A stretch of 64,000 nucleotides of DNA, from contig JAFGYE010000026.1 in NCBI GenBank assembly GCA_016936255.1, positions 62,001 through 126,000 of the forward strand, written 5' to 3'. Origin of the DNA: Marinifilaceae bacterium (GTDB lineage: Bacteria; Bacteroidota; Bacteroidia; Bacteroidales; Marinifilaceae). A model generated the notes under the pieces. That model was not told where the DNA came from, did no database searches, and was given only the letters and a program-made list of their open reading frames with translations. This document shows positions 35,956 through 45,712 of the stretch, piece by piece. The position numbers and the translations under genes are program-made. Positions within the stretch are counted from its first letter, which is position 1. The number at the start of each line of letters is the position of its first letter.

Positions 35956-37740
35956 ATGGAAAAGATAAAAACAGTAAAAGGCGGACAATTCTTAGTGAAA
36001 GAAACCAGTCCTCAGGATATTTTTATTCCGGAAGAAATTTCGGAAGAACAAAAAATGATCATGGAAACTTGTCATGATTTTCAAGAAAAAGAAATTCTCC
36101 CTCTGTTGGATGAAATCGACAATCAGAAAGAAGGATTAATGACCTCTTTAATGGACAAAGCCGGAGAACTTGGTCTTTTAGGCATTGCCGTTCCGGAAGA
36201 ATACGGTGGTTTCGGTCAGGATCTGAATACCTCGATGCTTAGTACCGAAATTATGGGAACCTACAGCTCTTTTGCTGTTGCCTACGCCGCACATGTGGGT
36301 ATTGGCACCCTTCCAATTTTGTATTACGGAACCATAGAACAAAAAGAAAGGTATTTACCACTGCTGGCAAGCGGTGAAGCCAAGGGAGCCTATTGTTTAA
36401 CTGAACCGGGAGCGGGTTCCGACGCCAATTCCGGAAAAAGTAAAGCCACCCTTTCGGCTGACGGATCTCACTATGTTTTAAACGGACAAAAAATGTGGAT
36501 CACCAATGCCGGCTTTGCGGATATCTACACTGTTTTCGCCAAAATTGATGACGATAAAAACCTAAGTGCCTTTATTGTTGAGAAAACTTTTAACGGCATC
36601 AAACTCGGACTGGAAGAAAAAAAGATGGGCATTAAAGGCTCATCCACCTGTATGATGTTTTTCGAAGATTGTAAGGTTCCTGTGGAAAATCTGCTTGGCG
36701 AACGGGGCGAAGGTTTTAAAATCGCCTTAAATATTCTGAACAATGGCAGAATAAAATTGGCCGCTGCCGTTTTAGGTGCTGGAAAAAAGATAATTACATA
36801 TTCGATAAACTATGCCAATGAACGAATCCAATTCGGGAAAGCGATTGCTAATTTTGGTGCCATACAATATAAAATTGCAGAACAGGCAACTAGAACCTAC
36901 GCGGTAGAATCGGCAATTTATCGTTGCAGCAACGACATACAAAATGCCATGCTTCATTTACTTGAAGAAGGAATACCGAAAGAAAAAGCTGTTATTCAGG
37001 CTCAAAAAGAATTTGCCGCCGAAGCTGCCATTCTAAAAGTGGCAGCATCCGAAGCTTTGGACTATGTAACCGATGAAGGTGTTCAGATTTACGGCGGAAT
37101 GGGCTACTCTTCCGAAGCTCCTATGGAGCGGGCTTACCGCGATTCACGTATCAATCGGATTTTTGAAGGAACCAATGAGATCAACCGAATGCTGACTGTG
37201 GATTTCTTGCTGCGAAAAGCTTTCAACAATGAATTGCCTCTTTTATCGGCAGCTCAGAATGTTTCCAAAGAATTACTGTCTATTCCTGATTTTGGTGAGG
37301 AAGACACCAGCTTATTGGCTCTGGAAAGTAAATTGATTATAGGTTTAAAAAAATGTGCATTGCTGATTGCAGGTGCAGCAGCTCAAAAGTTCATGCAAAA
37401 ATTGAGCGATGAGCAGGAAATATTAATGAATATTTCTGATATCATTATCGATTGTTATCAATCCGAATCACTCTTATTACGTGTAAAGAAATTAATTGCA
37501 CTGAAAGGCGAAGAAGCATGTGCTGAACAAATTGCTATGAGTAAGCTTTTCTTTTACGATGCAGCCGATCGCATTCATAAAAATGCCAAGGATGCTGCAA
37601 ACGCAATCGCTCAGGGCGATGATTTGCGCATGATGCTTTTGGGTTTGAAACGATTCACCAAACACCCGGGACTGAATGCTAAAAATGAAAGACGATTAAT
37701 AGCTAAGAAATTGATTGAAGAGAATAGATACTGTTTCTGA
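35956..37740 (+). CDS. fadE: Acyl-CoA dehydrogenase with C-terminal extension
   Basis: The FAD enzyme that makes the first double bond in beta-oxidation. Its 594 residues exceed the usual 380 because of an extra helical C-terminal region (about 420-594), as in Bacillus FadE. Signatures are GAYCLTEPGAGSDANSGK and the C-terminal-side YGGMGYSSEAPMERAYRD. It needs an electron-transfer flavoprotein, not encoded in this window. It is last in the operon; the 84-base gap before it has no terminator. Confidence 0.94.
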   Translation: MEKIKTVKGGQFLVKETSPQDIFIPEEISEEQKMIMETCHDFQEKEILPLLDEIDNQKEGLMTSLMDKAGELGLLGIAVPEEYGGFGQDLNTSMLSTEIMGTYSSFAVAYAAHVGIGTLPILYYGTIEQKERYLPLLASGEAKGAYCLTEPGAGSDANSGKSKATLSADGSHYVLNGQKMWITNAGFADIYTVFAKIDDDKNLSAFIVEKTFNGIKLGLEEKKMGIKGSSTCMMFFEDCKVPVENLLGERGEGFKIALNILNNGRIKLAAAVLGAGKKIITYSINYANERIQFGKAIANFGAIQYKIAEQATRTYAVESAIYRCSNDIQNAMLHLLEEGIPKEKAVIQAQKEFAAEAAILKVAASEALDYVTDEGVQIYGGMGYSSEAPMERAYRDSRINRIFEGTNEINRMLTVDFLLRKAFNNELPLLSAAQNVSKELLSIPDFGEEDTSLLALESKLIIGLKKCALLIAGAAAQKFMQKLSDEQEILMNISDIIIDCYQSESLLLRVKKLIALKGEEACAEQIAMSKLFFYDAADRIHKNAKDAANAIAQGDDLRMMLLGLKRFTKHPGLNAKNERRLIAKKLIEENRYCF

Positions 37741-37870
37741 TAAAATATCACTCTGTCTTCTCCTGAAATAGCCTGACCTAAATATCCCCTGCATCAACTG
37801 ACAGTCCATATTGTTTTTCCTTACAAATTTTAAATTTATGCAGAACGAAAAAGGAAACCTAACCAATTAA

Positions 37871-37896
37871 AAATCCGGTTCTTTCGAACCGGATTT
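37871..37896 (-). terminator. Terminator of the LysM glucosaminidase gene
   Basis: AAATCCGGTTC (37871-37881) pairs with GAACCGGATTT (37886-37896). The minus strand continues in T's, so it mainly serves the gene to its right and may also stop the fad operon. Confidence 0.82.
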
Positions 37897-37902
37897 AATT
37901 AC

Positions 37903-38838
37903 TTATCGCTTTTTATTTCTTAGCCAGATTCTCTCTCCAGGCTCTGGCCTGTAATTCTTATCTACTCCATTAAATCTTCGGATACTCTTCAATCGAACCC
38001 CATATTCCTGAGCAATACTATACAAACTTTCCCCTTCTTTCACTCTATGAAAATTGTAACCTCTGGCTGCTCTTCCGCGCTTGTTGTGCAAATACAATCG
38101 TTGATCGAGCTGCAGAATATAATTCTTAGGAAGATCATTGTACTTTAAGAGTTTCTTTCGGTTTACCCCTAAATTTTTCTCAATACTAAAGAATGTATCG
38201 CCTTTTTTAGTGGTTATATAATGTATTCCATTCGCAATTTCCAATCGTGCTCCAAATGGATCAATTTCCAAATAAGAATCAATATCTGCCAAATCTGTTC
38301 CTGTAGGTCTTTCAATAATCAGATCTTCCCCTTTCCCTTTCTGGTCCAGCTGATGCAATTTCTCCTCATCAATGATTTTTATCAATCGATGAGCATACTG
38401 AGGATCGGTAGCATATCCGGCTTTTTTTAAACCATGAGCCCAGCGTTTGTAATCATTGGAATCGTACTTAAACAAAAACGCATAACGCGAACGTGTTGTT
38501 AAAAATTGAGAATGATCTTTGTAAGAATCATAGGCATGATCATACTTTCTAAAACACTCATTTCTGCGGTCATCATCCATTTTCATACTCGGCCCGGTCC
38601 AATCGTGACACTTAATTCCGAAATGATTATTGCCCTTTTTAGCCAGTATTGAATTGCCGTTTCCGGATTCAAGCAATCCCTGAGCCAATGTAATACTAGC
38701 CGGAATTCCTGTCCGCTGCATTTCACGAACGGCTAAATCTTTATATTTTTCGATGTATTCCTTTCGGGTTAAATCTTTTGCAAAAACTGTTGTGCCAAGA
38801 ACAAAACTCAGTACGATATATAGGAAAACTCTCTTCAT
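37903..38838 (-). CDS. Exported glucosaminidase with two LysM domains
   Basis: A peptidoglycan hydrolase of 311 residues. It has a signal peptide (MKRVFLYIVLSFVLGTTVFA), then a FlgJ-like glucosaminidase domain (about 25-170; SITLAQGLLESGNGNS carries the catalytic glutamate, and NNHFGIKCHDW is conserved). Two LysM repeats follow (about 212-257, starting IHYITTKKGDTFFSIEK, and 264-308, starting YNFHRVKEGESLYSIA), which anchor it to the wall. It likely acts in the periplasm in growth or division. No operon partner. Confidence 0.93.
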   Translation of the reverse strand: MKRVFLYIVLSFVLGTTVFAKDLTRKEYIEKYKDLAVREMQRTGIPASITLAQGLLESGNGNSILAKKGNNHFGIKCHDWTGPSMKMDDDRRNECFRKYDHAYDSYKDHSQFLTTRSRYAFLFKYDSNDYKRWAHGLKKAGYATDPQYAHRLIKIIDEEKLHQLDQKGKGEDLIIERPTGTDLADIDSYLEIDPFGARLEIANGIHYITTKKGDTFFSIEKNLGVNRKKLLKYNDLPKNYILQLDQRLYLHNKRGRAARGYNFHRVKEGESLYSIAQEYGVRLKSIRRFNGVDKNYRPEPGERIWLRNKKR

Positions 38839-39155
38839 TCGGTTTAGATTTTTTGAATCATGTGTGAAAAATGGGAAATCAATCTATTTATGTATATATT
38901 AGTCGCAATTTCCAAAACAACCATAAAAATATAACAATCCTGTTATCCTCCGTTACTTTAAACAATTAATTTAATTAACAATTTGTTTCTGATGTATGGA
39001 AACGCCTATTCTTGCTTGTTTATTATAATTATTGAAAAAATGTTTAAATTTCAGAAAGTATTGATTTAATTGCCATTCGGGATGGAAACAAGTTTCCATT
39101 TCTTTATGCAGGAATACCAATAATTCGTAAAACAATCTGAGCAAACAGAATAACA
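38839..39155. other. Divergent gap between the LysM gene and cdd
   Basis: An AT-rich 317-base region without a gene. It contains an 18-bp dyad ATGGAAAC-AA-GTTTCCAT at 39082-39099, 57 bases before cdd, a possible operator. Confidence 0.45.
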
Positions 39156-39641
39156 ATGAAGAAAACCCAAATAATTACAACAGTATTCGAATACGATTCG
39201 GTAAACGAATTACCTCTGAAAGAACAAGAATTGGTTAAAAATGCCAAAGAAGCAGCTCTCCGCTCCTATTCACCCTATTCAAAATTTAGTGTCGGTGCAG
39301 CCATTCTCCTCGAAAACGATGAAATTATCCAAGGTAACAATCAGGAGAATTCAGCTTATCCTTCCGGCCTGTGTGCCGAGCGTGTTGCCATGTTCTATGC
39401 CAATTCAAAATTTCCCTATTCAGCCGTTAAAGCAATTGCAGTTACTGCACGCACCAATGGCTCATTTTCAGGAAATCCGATTCCTCCATGTGGCTCTTGC
39501 CGACAGGTATTATTGGAAACAGAAGAAAGATTCAATCAGCCTATCAAATTGATTTTGTATGGTGAGAAAAAGATCAGAATTGTTGAAACCATAAAAGAAA
39601 TGCTTCCCTTGTATTTTGAAAAAGAAATGCTGGATGAATAA
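39156..39641 (+). CDS. cdd: Cytidine deaminase
   Basis: It deaminates cytidine and deoxycytidine in pyrimidine salvage. The 161-residue protein is of the short tetrameric type. The zinc site is CAERVA (ligand cysteine and catalytic glutamate) and PPCGSCRQVL (two further cysteines). The start MKKTQIITTVFEYDSVNEL gives the usual lead-in before the SPYSKFSVGAA substrate motif. A bidirectional terminator follows. A dyad upstream may regulate it. Confidence 0.96.
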   Translation: MKKTQIITTVFEYDSVNELPLKEQELVKNAKEAALRSYSPYSKFSVGAAILLENDEIIQGNNQENSAYPSGLCAERVAMFYANSKFPYSAVKAIAVTARTNGSFSGNPIPPCGSCRQVLLETEERFNQPIKLILYGEKKIRIVETIKEMLPLYFEKEMLDE

Positions 39642-39646
39642 TAAAA

Positions 39647-39686
39647 AATGGCTAAATCATCTGCACTTGCTTATGATTTAGCCATT
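39647..39686. terminator. Bidirectional terminator between cdd and the RluA-type gene
   Basis: AATGGCTAAATCAT (39647-39660) is perfectly mirrored at 39673-39686 around a 12-nt loop, flanked by A- and T-rich tracts. Confidence 0.85.
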
Positions 39687-39712
39687 GTATTTTTAGATAT
39701 GAGTTGGTTTAT

Positions 39713-40411
39713 CTACAGCTGATTCGCCAGTTCCTTCCAAAGGTTATCATTCTTTGGAACAGGAGCAACAATTCGAATCGGCTCTTGTTTTACCGGATGA
39801 ATAAATGATATTTCCCTTGCATGCAAACCAATTCCGCCGCCGGTTTTAGATCGTGGAGCTCCGTACTTTAAATCGCCGCGAATTGGAACACCAATTTTGG
39901 CTAGCTGCGCACGAATCTGATGATGACGCCCGGTATGCAATTTCACCTCAAGCATAAAATATTTCTGAGAACGGGTCATTAACTTGTATTCCAATGTCGC
40001 TTCCTTAGCTCCGTGTTTCAATTTATCGAAAACATTGGTTTTGTTCTTCTCCTCGTTTTTCAACAGGTAATGAGTTAATGTTTCTTCCTCGAGCCGTGGA
40101 CAGTTTTGTACAATCGCCCAATATATTTTACTGATTTCCTTATCCTTTTGCTGAAACATCATACTTAAACGCGTTAATGCCTTGCTGGTTTTAGCAAACA
40201 CAATAACACCACTAACAGGTCTGTCGATACGATGTGGTACACCTAAAAAAACATCTCCGGGCTTGTTGTACTTCTCCTTTATATAGGCTTTTACCTTTTC
40301 ACTTAAAGGTTCGTCGCCCGATTTATCACCCTGCACAATATCACCACACTTTTTATTTACGGCAATTATATGATTGTCTTCGAATAATATATCCAATTGT
40401 TCTTTCGCCAT
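39713..40411 (-). CDS. RluA-family RNA pseudouridine synthase
   Basis: It isomerises uridine to pseudouridine in rRNA or tRNA. The 232-residue protein has the catalytic aspartate (Asp63) in VPHRIDRPVSGVIVFAKT and the later LHTGRHHQIRAQLAKIG block. It lacks an S4 domain, so it resembles the short RluC/TruC-like members. The exact target base cannot be predicted. A -7-like TATCTTTG lies upstream on the minus strand (40451-40458). Confidence 0.93.
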   Translation of the reverse strand: MAKEQLDILFEDNHIIAVNKKCGDIVQGDKSGDEPLSEKVKAYIKEKYNKPGDVFLGVPHRIDRPVSGVIVFAKTSKALTRLSMMFQQKDKEISKIYWAIVQNCPRLEEETLTHYLLKNEEKNKTNVFDKLKHGAKEATLEYKLMTRSQKYFMLEVKLHTGRHHQIRAQLAKIGVPIRGDLKYGAPRSKTGGGIGLHAREISFIHPVKQEPIRIVAPVPKNDNLWKELANQL

Positions 40412-40450
40412 TGGTACTCCTTATTTATTTAATTTTCAAATGAAAGCGCG

Positions 40451-40458
40451 CAAAGATA
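40451..40458 (-). promoter_or_regulatory. Candidate -7 box of the RluA-type gene
   Basis: TATCTTTG on the minus strand, 40 bases before the start codon. Confidence 0.45.
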
Positions 40459-40531
40459 AGAAAAAAGACTTGATACTTATCATCGGATCGGATACTTGAT
40501 ACCTTGTACTTTATTCCCGTTCCTTCTGCTT

Positions 40532-41350
40532 TTAGTACTGCTCTCTTTTATTCGGGAATTCCCTTGATTTTACATCACCAATATAAGTTTCAACAGCCCC
40601 TTGAATTTCTGCAAATAAGTTGTGATATCTTCGTAAGAACCGAGGCGAAAATTCCTGGGTGATTCCCAACATGTCATGCAATACCAAAACCTGACCGTCA
40701 ACGCCACCACCGGCACCAATTCCAATCACCGGAATGGTTACACTACCGGCAACTTTGGTAGCTAAGGTGGCTGGAATTTTCTCTAACACAAGTGCAAAAC
40801 AACCTGCTTCCTCCAACAGTTTAGCATCTTCAATTAATTTTTCGGCTTCTTCTTCCTCTTTGGCACGAACCGCATAGGTTCCAAATTTATGAATGGACTG
40901 TGGGGTTAAGCCTAAGTGCCCCATTACCGGAATTCCTGCAGAAAGAATCCGATTCACTGATTCCAGAACTTCACGGCCACCTTCCAGCTTCACAGCATCA
41001 GCACTGGCCTCTTTCATAATTCGGATGGATGAATTCAAAGCTTCTTTCGAATTTCCCTGATAAGTTCCGAACGGAAGATCAACCACCACCAATGCTCTTT
41101 GAACAGCTCTTACAACCGATGCTCCGTGATAAATCATCTGATCCAAGGTTATTGGCAAAGTAGTTTCGTGTCCGGCCATCACATTTGAAGCCGAATCGCC
41201 AACCAGAATTACATCTACTCCTGCTCTGTCAACAATTAGTGCCATGGAATAATCATACGAAGTAAGCATAGAAATTTTCTCGCCCTTCAGCTTCATTTCA
41301 GAAAGCACATGCGTAGTTACTCTCTTTGCGGATTCTTTATGGATTGACAT
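40532..41350 (-). CDS. panB: 3-methyl-2-oxobutanoate hydroxymethyltransferase
   Basis: The first committed step of pantothenate synthesis: transfer of a hydroxymethyl group from 5,10-methylene-tetrahydrofolate to 2-oxoisovalerate. The 272-residue TIM barrel shows [19 protein letters not shown], the metal-binding region VKLEGG, and GHLGLTPQS. panC and panD are not adjacent here. The start [16 protein letters not shown] is the only ATG that preserves the family N-terminus. Confidence 0.96.
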   Translation of the reverse strand: MSIHKESAKRVTTHVLSEMKLKGEKISMLTSYDYSMALIVDRAGVDVILVGDSASNVMAGHETTLPITLDQMIYHGASVVRAVQRALVVVDLPFGTYQGNSKEALNSSIRIMKEASADAVKLEGGREVLESVNRILSAGIPVMGHLGLTPQSIHKFGTYAVRAKEEEEAEKLIEDAKLLEEAGCFALVLEKIPATLATKVAGSVTIPVIGIGAGGGVDGQVLVLHDMLGITQEFSPRFLRRYHNLFAEIQGAVETYIGDVKSREFPNKREQY

Positions 41351-41708
41351 TTTTTATTTTTTTGATATTAATTTGGTTAATCAAATCTAACCAACAATAA
41401 TGAATATTGAATTGCAAAGTTATAAAATAAGGCAAAAGCAACAAGATAAAAGAAGAAAGGCAAAAGCATTAAAAATGATTTCCGGACAACCCTCAATTCG
41501 TCATTAATAATTCTTAATGCATAATCAGATTGTTCTGTCTTTTTGGCAGAAAACATGTCAGGCAAATACCTAAAATTTCGACTGCCGATGCCAGAATAAC
41601 ATTTCTTTGGGCAAAATAACTAATGGCACAGGCTTTGATAAATTGGTATCGGATGAAACAAACATCTCAAAAAATTAATAGAATTAAAACATTAAATAAA
41701 TACTAAAA
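41351..41708. other. Divergent gap between panB and dnaK
   Basis: No supported gene; a 62-codon minus-strand frame at 41377-41565 has no family likeness and looks incidental. No CIRCE-type inverted repeat was seen upstream of dnaK. Confidence 0.45.
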
Positions 41709-43601
41709 ATGGGTAAAATAATTGGAATTGACTTAGGAACAACCAACTCTTGTGTTTCTGTAATGGAGGGTAACGAGCCTGTTGTTATTCCTAATAGCGA
41801 AGGTAAAAGAACAACACCATCTATTGTTGCTTTTATAGAAAACGGGGAAAGAAAAGTTGGGGATCCTGCAAAACGTCAGGCTATTACAAATCCAACAAAA
41901 ACAATTTCTTCTATCAAGAGATTCATGGGAGAAGGTTTCGATAAAGTGACTAAAGAAATTAGCCGCGTTCCATATAATGTAATCAAAGGTGATAACAACA
42001 CTCCTCGTGTTCTTATCGATGATCGTAAATATTCTGCACAGGAAATTTCAGCAATGGTTCTTCAAAAAATGAAGAAAACTGCTGAAGACTATTTAGGACA
42101 AGAAGTAACTGAGGCAGTAATTACTGTTCCTGCTTATTTCAACGATTCTCAACGTCAGGCTACTAAAGAAGCTGGTGAAATTGCTGGTCTTACAGTAAAA
42201 CGTATTATTAACGAGCCTACAGCAGCAGCATTGGCATATGGTCTTGATAAAAAAGCTCAGGATATGAAAATCGCTGTATTTGACCTTGGAGGTGGTACTT
42301 TCGATATTTCTATTCTTGAATTAGGTGACGGTGTATTCGAAGTAAAATCAACTAACGGTGATACTCACCTTGGTGGTGATGATTTCGATCAGGTGATTAT
42401 TGACTGGTTGGCTGAAGGATTCCTTGCAGATGAAAGAATTGACTTACGTAAAGATCCAATGGCTCTTCAGCGTTTGAAAGAAGCTGCTGAAAAAGCCAAG
42501 GTTGAACTTTCAAGTTCTACCAGCACTGAAATCAACCTGCCATATATTATGCCGGTAGATGGTATTCCTAAACACCTTGTTAAATCATTGTCCCGTGCAC
42601 AATTCGAACAATTGTCCGACAAATTAATTCAAGCTGTTCTTGCTCCATGTAAATTGGCTCTTAAAGATGCTGGTATTTCAACATCTGACATTGACGAAGT
42701 AATTTTAGTGGGTGGATCAACTCGTATCCCTGCTATTCAGAAACTGGTTGAGGATTTCTTTGGAAGAGTTCCTTCAAAAGGTGTTAATCCTGATGAGGTT
42801 GTTGCAGTGGGTGCAGCAATTCAAGGTGGTGTTCTTTCTGGTGATGTAACAGATGTACTTCTTTTAGATGTGACTCCTCTTTCATTAGGTATTGAAACAA
42901 TGGGAAGTGTAATGACCCGATTAATTGAGTCGAACACAACTATTCCAACTAAGAAAACTGAAACTTTTACAACTGCTGCTGATAACCAGCCTTCTGTAGA
43001 AATTCATATTCTTCAGGGCGAGCGTCCGATGGCTCATGGCAACAAAACAATTGGCCGTTTCCATTTAGACAGCATTCCACCAGCACCTCGTGGAATTCCT
43101 CAGATCGAAGTAACTTTTGATATTGACGCAAATGGTATTCTTCATGTTTCTGCGAAAGACAAAGGAACTGGAAAAGAACAAAGCATTCGTATCGAAGCAT
43201 CATCGGGATTATCTGATGCTGAAATCGAAAGAATGAGACAGGAAGCAAAAGAAAACGAAGCTGCTGATACTGCTGCAAAAGAAAAAGTTGATGCTCTGAA
43301 CAAAGCTGACAGTATGATTTTCCAGACTGAAAAGCAATTGAAAGAAATCGGCGATAAACTTCCTGCTGACAAAAAGCAACCTATCGAAGATGCTTTGGCA
43401 AAATTGAAAACTGCTCACTCAGCTCAGGATGTTGATGCATGTAATGCTGCTGTTGAAGAGTTGAATACTGTTTTCCAGGCCGCTTCTCAGGAGATGTACA
43501 ACGCTCAGGCACAAGATGCTCAAGCTGGTGCAGAACCTCAAGCTGAAGGTGCAGCCAAAAATGACGAAGTTACTGATGTAGACTTCGAAGAAGTGAAGTA
43601 A
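41709..43601 (+). CDS. dnaK: Molecular chaperone DnaK (Hsp70)
   Basis: An ATP-dependent chaperone of 630 residues. All three Hsp70 signatures are present: [34 protein letters not shown] and [21 protein letters not shown]. The substrate-binding and lid domains follow, and the protein ends in an acidic tail ([12 protein letters not shown]). It is not followed by dnaJ or preceded by grpE, so it stands alone. A strong terminator lies after it, and beyond that a mobile element is inserted. Confidence 0.99.
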   Translation: MGKIIGIDLGTTNSCVSVMEGNEPVVIPNSEGKRTTPSIVAFIENGERKVGDPAKRQAITNPTKTISSIKRFMGEGFDKVTKEISRVPYNVIKGDNNTPRVLIDDRKYSAQEISAMVLQKMKKTAEDYLGQEVTEAVITVPAYFNDSQRQATKEAGEIAGLTVKRIINEPTAAALAYGLDKKAQDMKIAVFDLGGGTFDISILELGDGVFEVKSTNGDTHLGGDDFDQVIIDWLAEGFLADERIDLRKDPMALQRLKEAAEKAKVELSSSTSTEINLPYIMPVDGIPKHLVKSLSRAQFEQLSDKLIQAVLAPCKLALKDAGISTSDIDEVILVGGSTRIPAIQKLVEDFFGRVPSKGVNPDEVVAVGAAIQGGVLSGDVTDVLLLDVTPLSLGIETMGSVMTRLIESNTTIPTKKTETFTTAADNQPSVEIHILQGERPMAHGNKTIGRFHLDSIPPAPRGIPQIEVTFDIDANGILHVSAKDKGTGKEQSIRIEASSGLSDAEIERMRQEAKENEAADTAAKEKVDALNKADSMIFQTEKQLKEIGDKLPADKKQPIEDALAKLKTAHSAQDVDACNAAVEELNTVFQAASQEMYNAQAQDAQAGAEPQAEGAAKNDEVTDVDFEEVK

Positions 43602-43633
43602 AGCACTATCACAAACGATAGATAAAAACAACT

Positions 43634-43667
43634 AAACCCCAGTAAAGCAACGCTTTACTGGGGTTTT
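43634..43667 (+). terminator. Terminator after dnaK
   Basis: AAACCCCAGTAAAGC (43634-43648) pairs with GCTTTACTGGGGTTT (43652-43666), followed by a T-rich stretch. Confidence 0.93.
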
Positions 43668-43716
43668 CTTTTTTATTAAAATGTAAAAATTAATGGTTTT
43701 CTATTGATTTTTGCAC

Positions 43717-43766
43717 TACATTTGTACCATATTAGTACCGCGCGCTATTAGGTGATGATGTGCGCG
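43717..43766 (+). promoter_or_regulatory. Promoter-like box and hairpin at the left of the mobile element
   Basis: TACATTTG (43717-43724) fits the -7 pattern. Just downstream CGCGCGC (43739-43745) pairs with GTGCGCG (43760-43766), one G-T pair, 14-nt loop. A folded leader or attachment-region structure is possible. Confidence 0.45.
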
Positions 43767-43821
43767 TTAAAAGGTCTTATCATACCTTAATTAAAATGAC
43801 GTGACAAATAAGTGAAAATCT

Positions 43822-44391
43822 ATGGCGAAAAGTAATCTGAAAATACCCAAGCTTTGTGAGCAATGCAGAAAGCCTTTCGAAGCCAAAACTGTAGCCACTC
43901 GCTTTTGTAGTCCTTACTGTGCAAATAAATCAGGAAAAGAGAAAAAAAAACAAGCAAAAAAAGCAGAACAAAAACAAACATTACTGGAAAAGTCTATTGA
44001 TAAAATTGCAGATATTCAAACCCGTCCTTATATTTCTATTACAGAAGCGACTATTCTTTTTGGGATATCAAAAGATACAATTCGTCGCCTTATTATTGCC
44101 GGTAAAATTCCAGCTTTTAACCTAGGGCAGCGATTAACTAGGATTAGTCGTTTGCATATGGAAGCTATGTTTACCGCTGTAGATTTGCCAGAAGAGCCCA
44201 AAAAAGAACCAGTAAGAATGCACTATGAAACAAACGAATGTTATAAGATTGGTGAAATATCCGAAAAATTTGGAATATCTCCTTCTACAGTAAACAACAC
44301 AATTCGTCGGTACGGCATCCCAAGACGACAAGTTGGAAAGTTTGTGTATGTGCCGAAGGAGCAAATTGACAAATTATTTTCAACAAACTAA
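43822..44391 (+). CDS. DNA-binding protein with zinc knuckle and two helix-turn-helix units
   Basis: A 189-residue protein of the mobile element. Near the N-terminus CEQCRKPF and FCSPYCANK give four cysteines for a zinc knuckle. An excisionase-like helix-turn-helix follows (about 75-115, ISITEATILFGISKDTIRRLI) and a second one (about 136-185, YKIGEISEKFGISPSTVNNTIRR). Proteins of this type precede the integrase in Bacteroidota elements and may act as recombination directionality or regulatory factors. It is 11 bases upstream of the integrase. Confidence 0.8.
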   Translation: MAKSNLKIPKLCEQCRKPFEAKTVATRFCSPYCANKSGKEKKKQAKKAEQKQTLLEKSIDKIADIQTRPYISITEATILFGISKDTIRRLIIAGKIPAFNLGQRLTRISRLHMEAMFTAVDLPEEPKKEPVRMHYETNECYKIGEISEKFGISPSTVNNTIRRYGIPRRQVGKFVYVPKEQIDKLFSTN

Positions 44392-44402
44392 GCTAACATC
44401 CC

Positions 44403-45662
44403 ATGAAACAACTTTCAAAAACAAAAGTAACCGTTAGGCTTCGTAAAATAGAAGACCGAAAAGAATGGTCTATTTATTTGGAAAGTTACCCGGTATTTGT
44501 TACAGGCAAAACTACTCCTCAACGCATTAGGGAATATCTGAACAGAAGTGTAACCACTATTGAATTGAATAAGAACCGGACTGCCCGCACCAATCCAAAT
44601 GGTAAGAAAACTTACAAACCCAAACGTAATGATAATGGCATAATTATATGCCGGAGTGAAATTGATAGTGAAAGTATGTTATACGCAGATGGTATTCGGA
44701 AGCTTCGCCAACGTGAATATGATCATGCAGATTTGTACAATAATACAGAAAATGCTCAAGTTGAACGAAAGGAACGGTTACAACATAATTTCATTGAATA
44801 TTTTGAAAAAGTAACTTTTAAACGCCACACTAATAGCTCGAAATCTATTCAATTTAATTGGCAACGTTCAAATGAATTATTAAAGCAGTTTGCAGGAGAT
44901 ACACTTTTATTTTCTCAATTAGATGTTGCAATAGCTGAAGATTTTAAGCTTTTCCTTCTATCAGCACCTAAGGGAGGTAATAAAAGCGGTATTATTTCTC
45001 AAAATACCGCTGCAACCTATTATTCAATTTTTAAAGCGGCCCTCAAACAAGCCTTTATTGATGGATATCTAGAAGGTGATTTATCTGCTAAAATTAAAGG
45101 AATTCAGGAGAAAGAGTCACGTCGTGAATATTTGACAATTGACGAATTGAATACGCTTGTAGCTACACCTTGCGAGAGTGATGTTCTTAAAAGAGCGGCA
45201 CTTTTCTCTGCCCTCACAGGATTGAGACATGTCGATATTCAGAATCTTAAATGGAGTGAAATTATAATAAACGGTAATCAGGCAAGAATTCATTTTACTC
45301 AACAAAAAACAAAAGGTGTTGAGTATATGCCCATTTCGGAACAAGCTTTGCAGCTTTGTGGAGAACCTGATCAGCCCGAGCAATTAGTATTTGAAGATTT
45401 GGCCAATCCTTCTTGGATTTCCCGACCACTTAAACACTGGATTAAGACAGCAAGAATTAAAAAGGAAATTACTTTTCATTGCTTTCGCCATACATTTGCT
45501 ACCTTGCAAATATCAAATGGCACTGATATTTATACAGTTAGCAAGATGCTTGGACATACAAATGTGAAAACCACACAAATTTATGCCAAAGTGATAGACG
45601 AGAAGAAAAATAAAGCAGCACAAACCATAAAATTAGATAATATAAAATACACGGACTTATAA
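44403..45662 (+). CDS. int: Tyrosine site-specific recombinase (integrase)
   Basis: It catalyses integration and excision of the element. The 419-residue protein has an N-terminal Arm/SAM-like region (about 1-230) and a C-terminal catalytic domain. Catalytic residues seen are the first arginine in TGLRHVDIQNLKW, HCFRHTFATLQ (His-x-x-Arg), the GHTNVKTT histidine and the nucleophile tyrosine in TQIYAKV. It belongs to the Bacteroidota element-integrase group. Its target in this genome would be the region after dnaK. Confidence 0.95.
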   Translation: MKQLSKTKVTVRLRKIEDRKEWSIYLESYPVFVTGKTTPQRIREYLNRSVTTIELNKNRTARTNPNGKKTYKPKRNDNGIIICRSEIDSESMLYADGIRKLRQREYDHADLYNNTENAQVERKERLQHNFIEYFEKVTFKRHTNSSKSIQFNWQRSNELLKQFAGDTLLFSQLDVAIAEDFKLFLLSAPKGGNKSGIISQNTAATYYSIFKAALKQAFIDGYLEGDLSAKIKGIQEKESRREYLTIDELNTLVATPCESDVLKRAALFSALTGLRHVDIQNLKWSEIIINGNQARIHFTQQKTKGVEYMPISEQALQLCGEPDQPEQLVFEDLANPSWISRPLKHWIKTARIKKEITFHCFRHTFATLQISNGTDIYTVSKMLGHTNVKTTQIYAKVIDEKKNKAAQTIKLDNIKYTDL

Positions 45663-45712
45663 GCAGTTATTAAAACTATTACAAACAAAGACCCATTTAA
45701 ATAAAACAAAAG

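Noticed and set aside
41377-41565. 62-codon hydrophobic minus-strand frame between panB and dnaK
   Set aside because: Composition is that of AT-rich spacer. No start context and no similarity that I recognise.
41351-41708. CIRCE heat-shock operator before dnaK
   Set aside because: No inverted repeat of the TTAGCACTC-N9-GAGTGCTAA type is visible.
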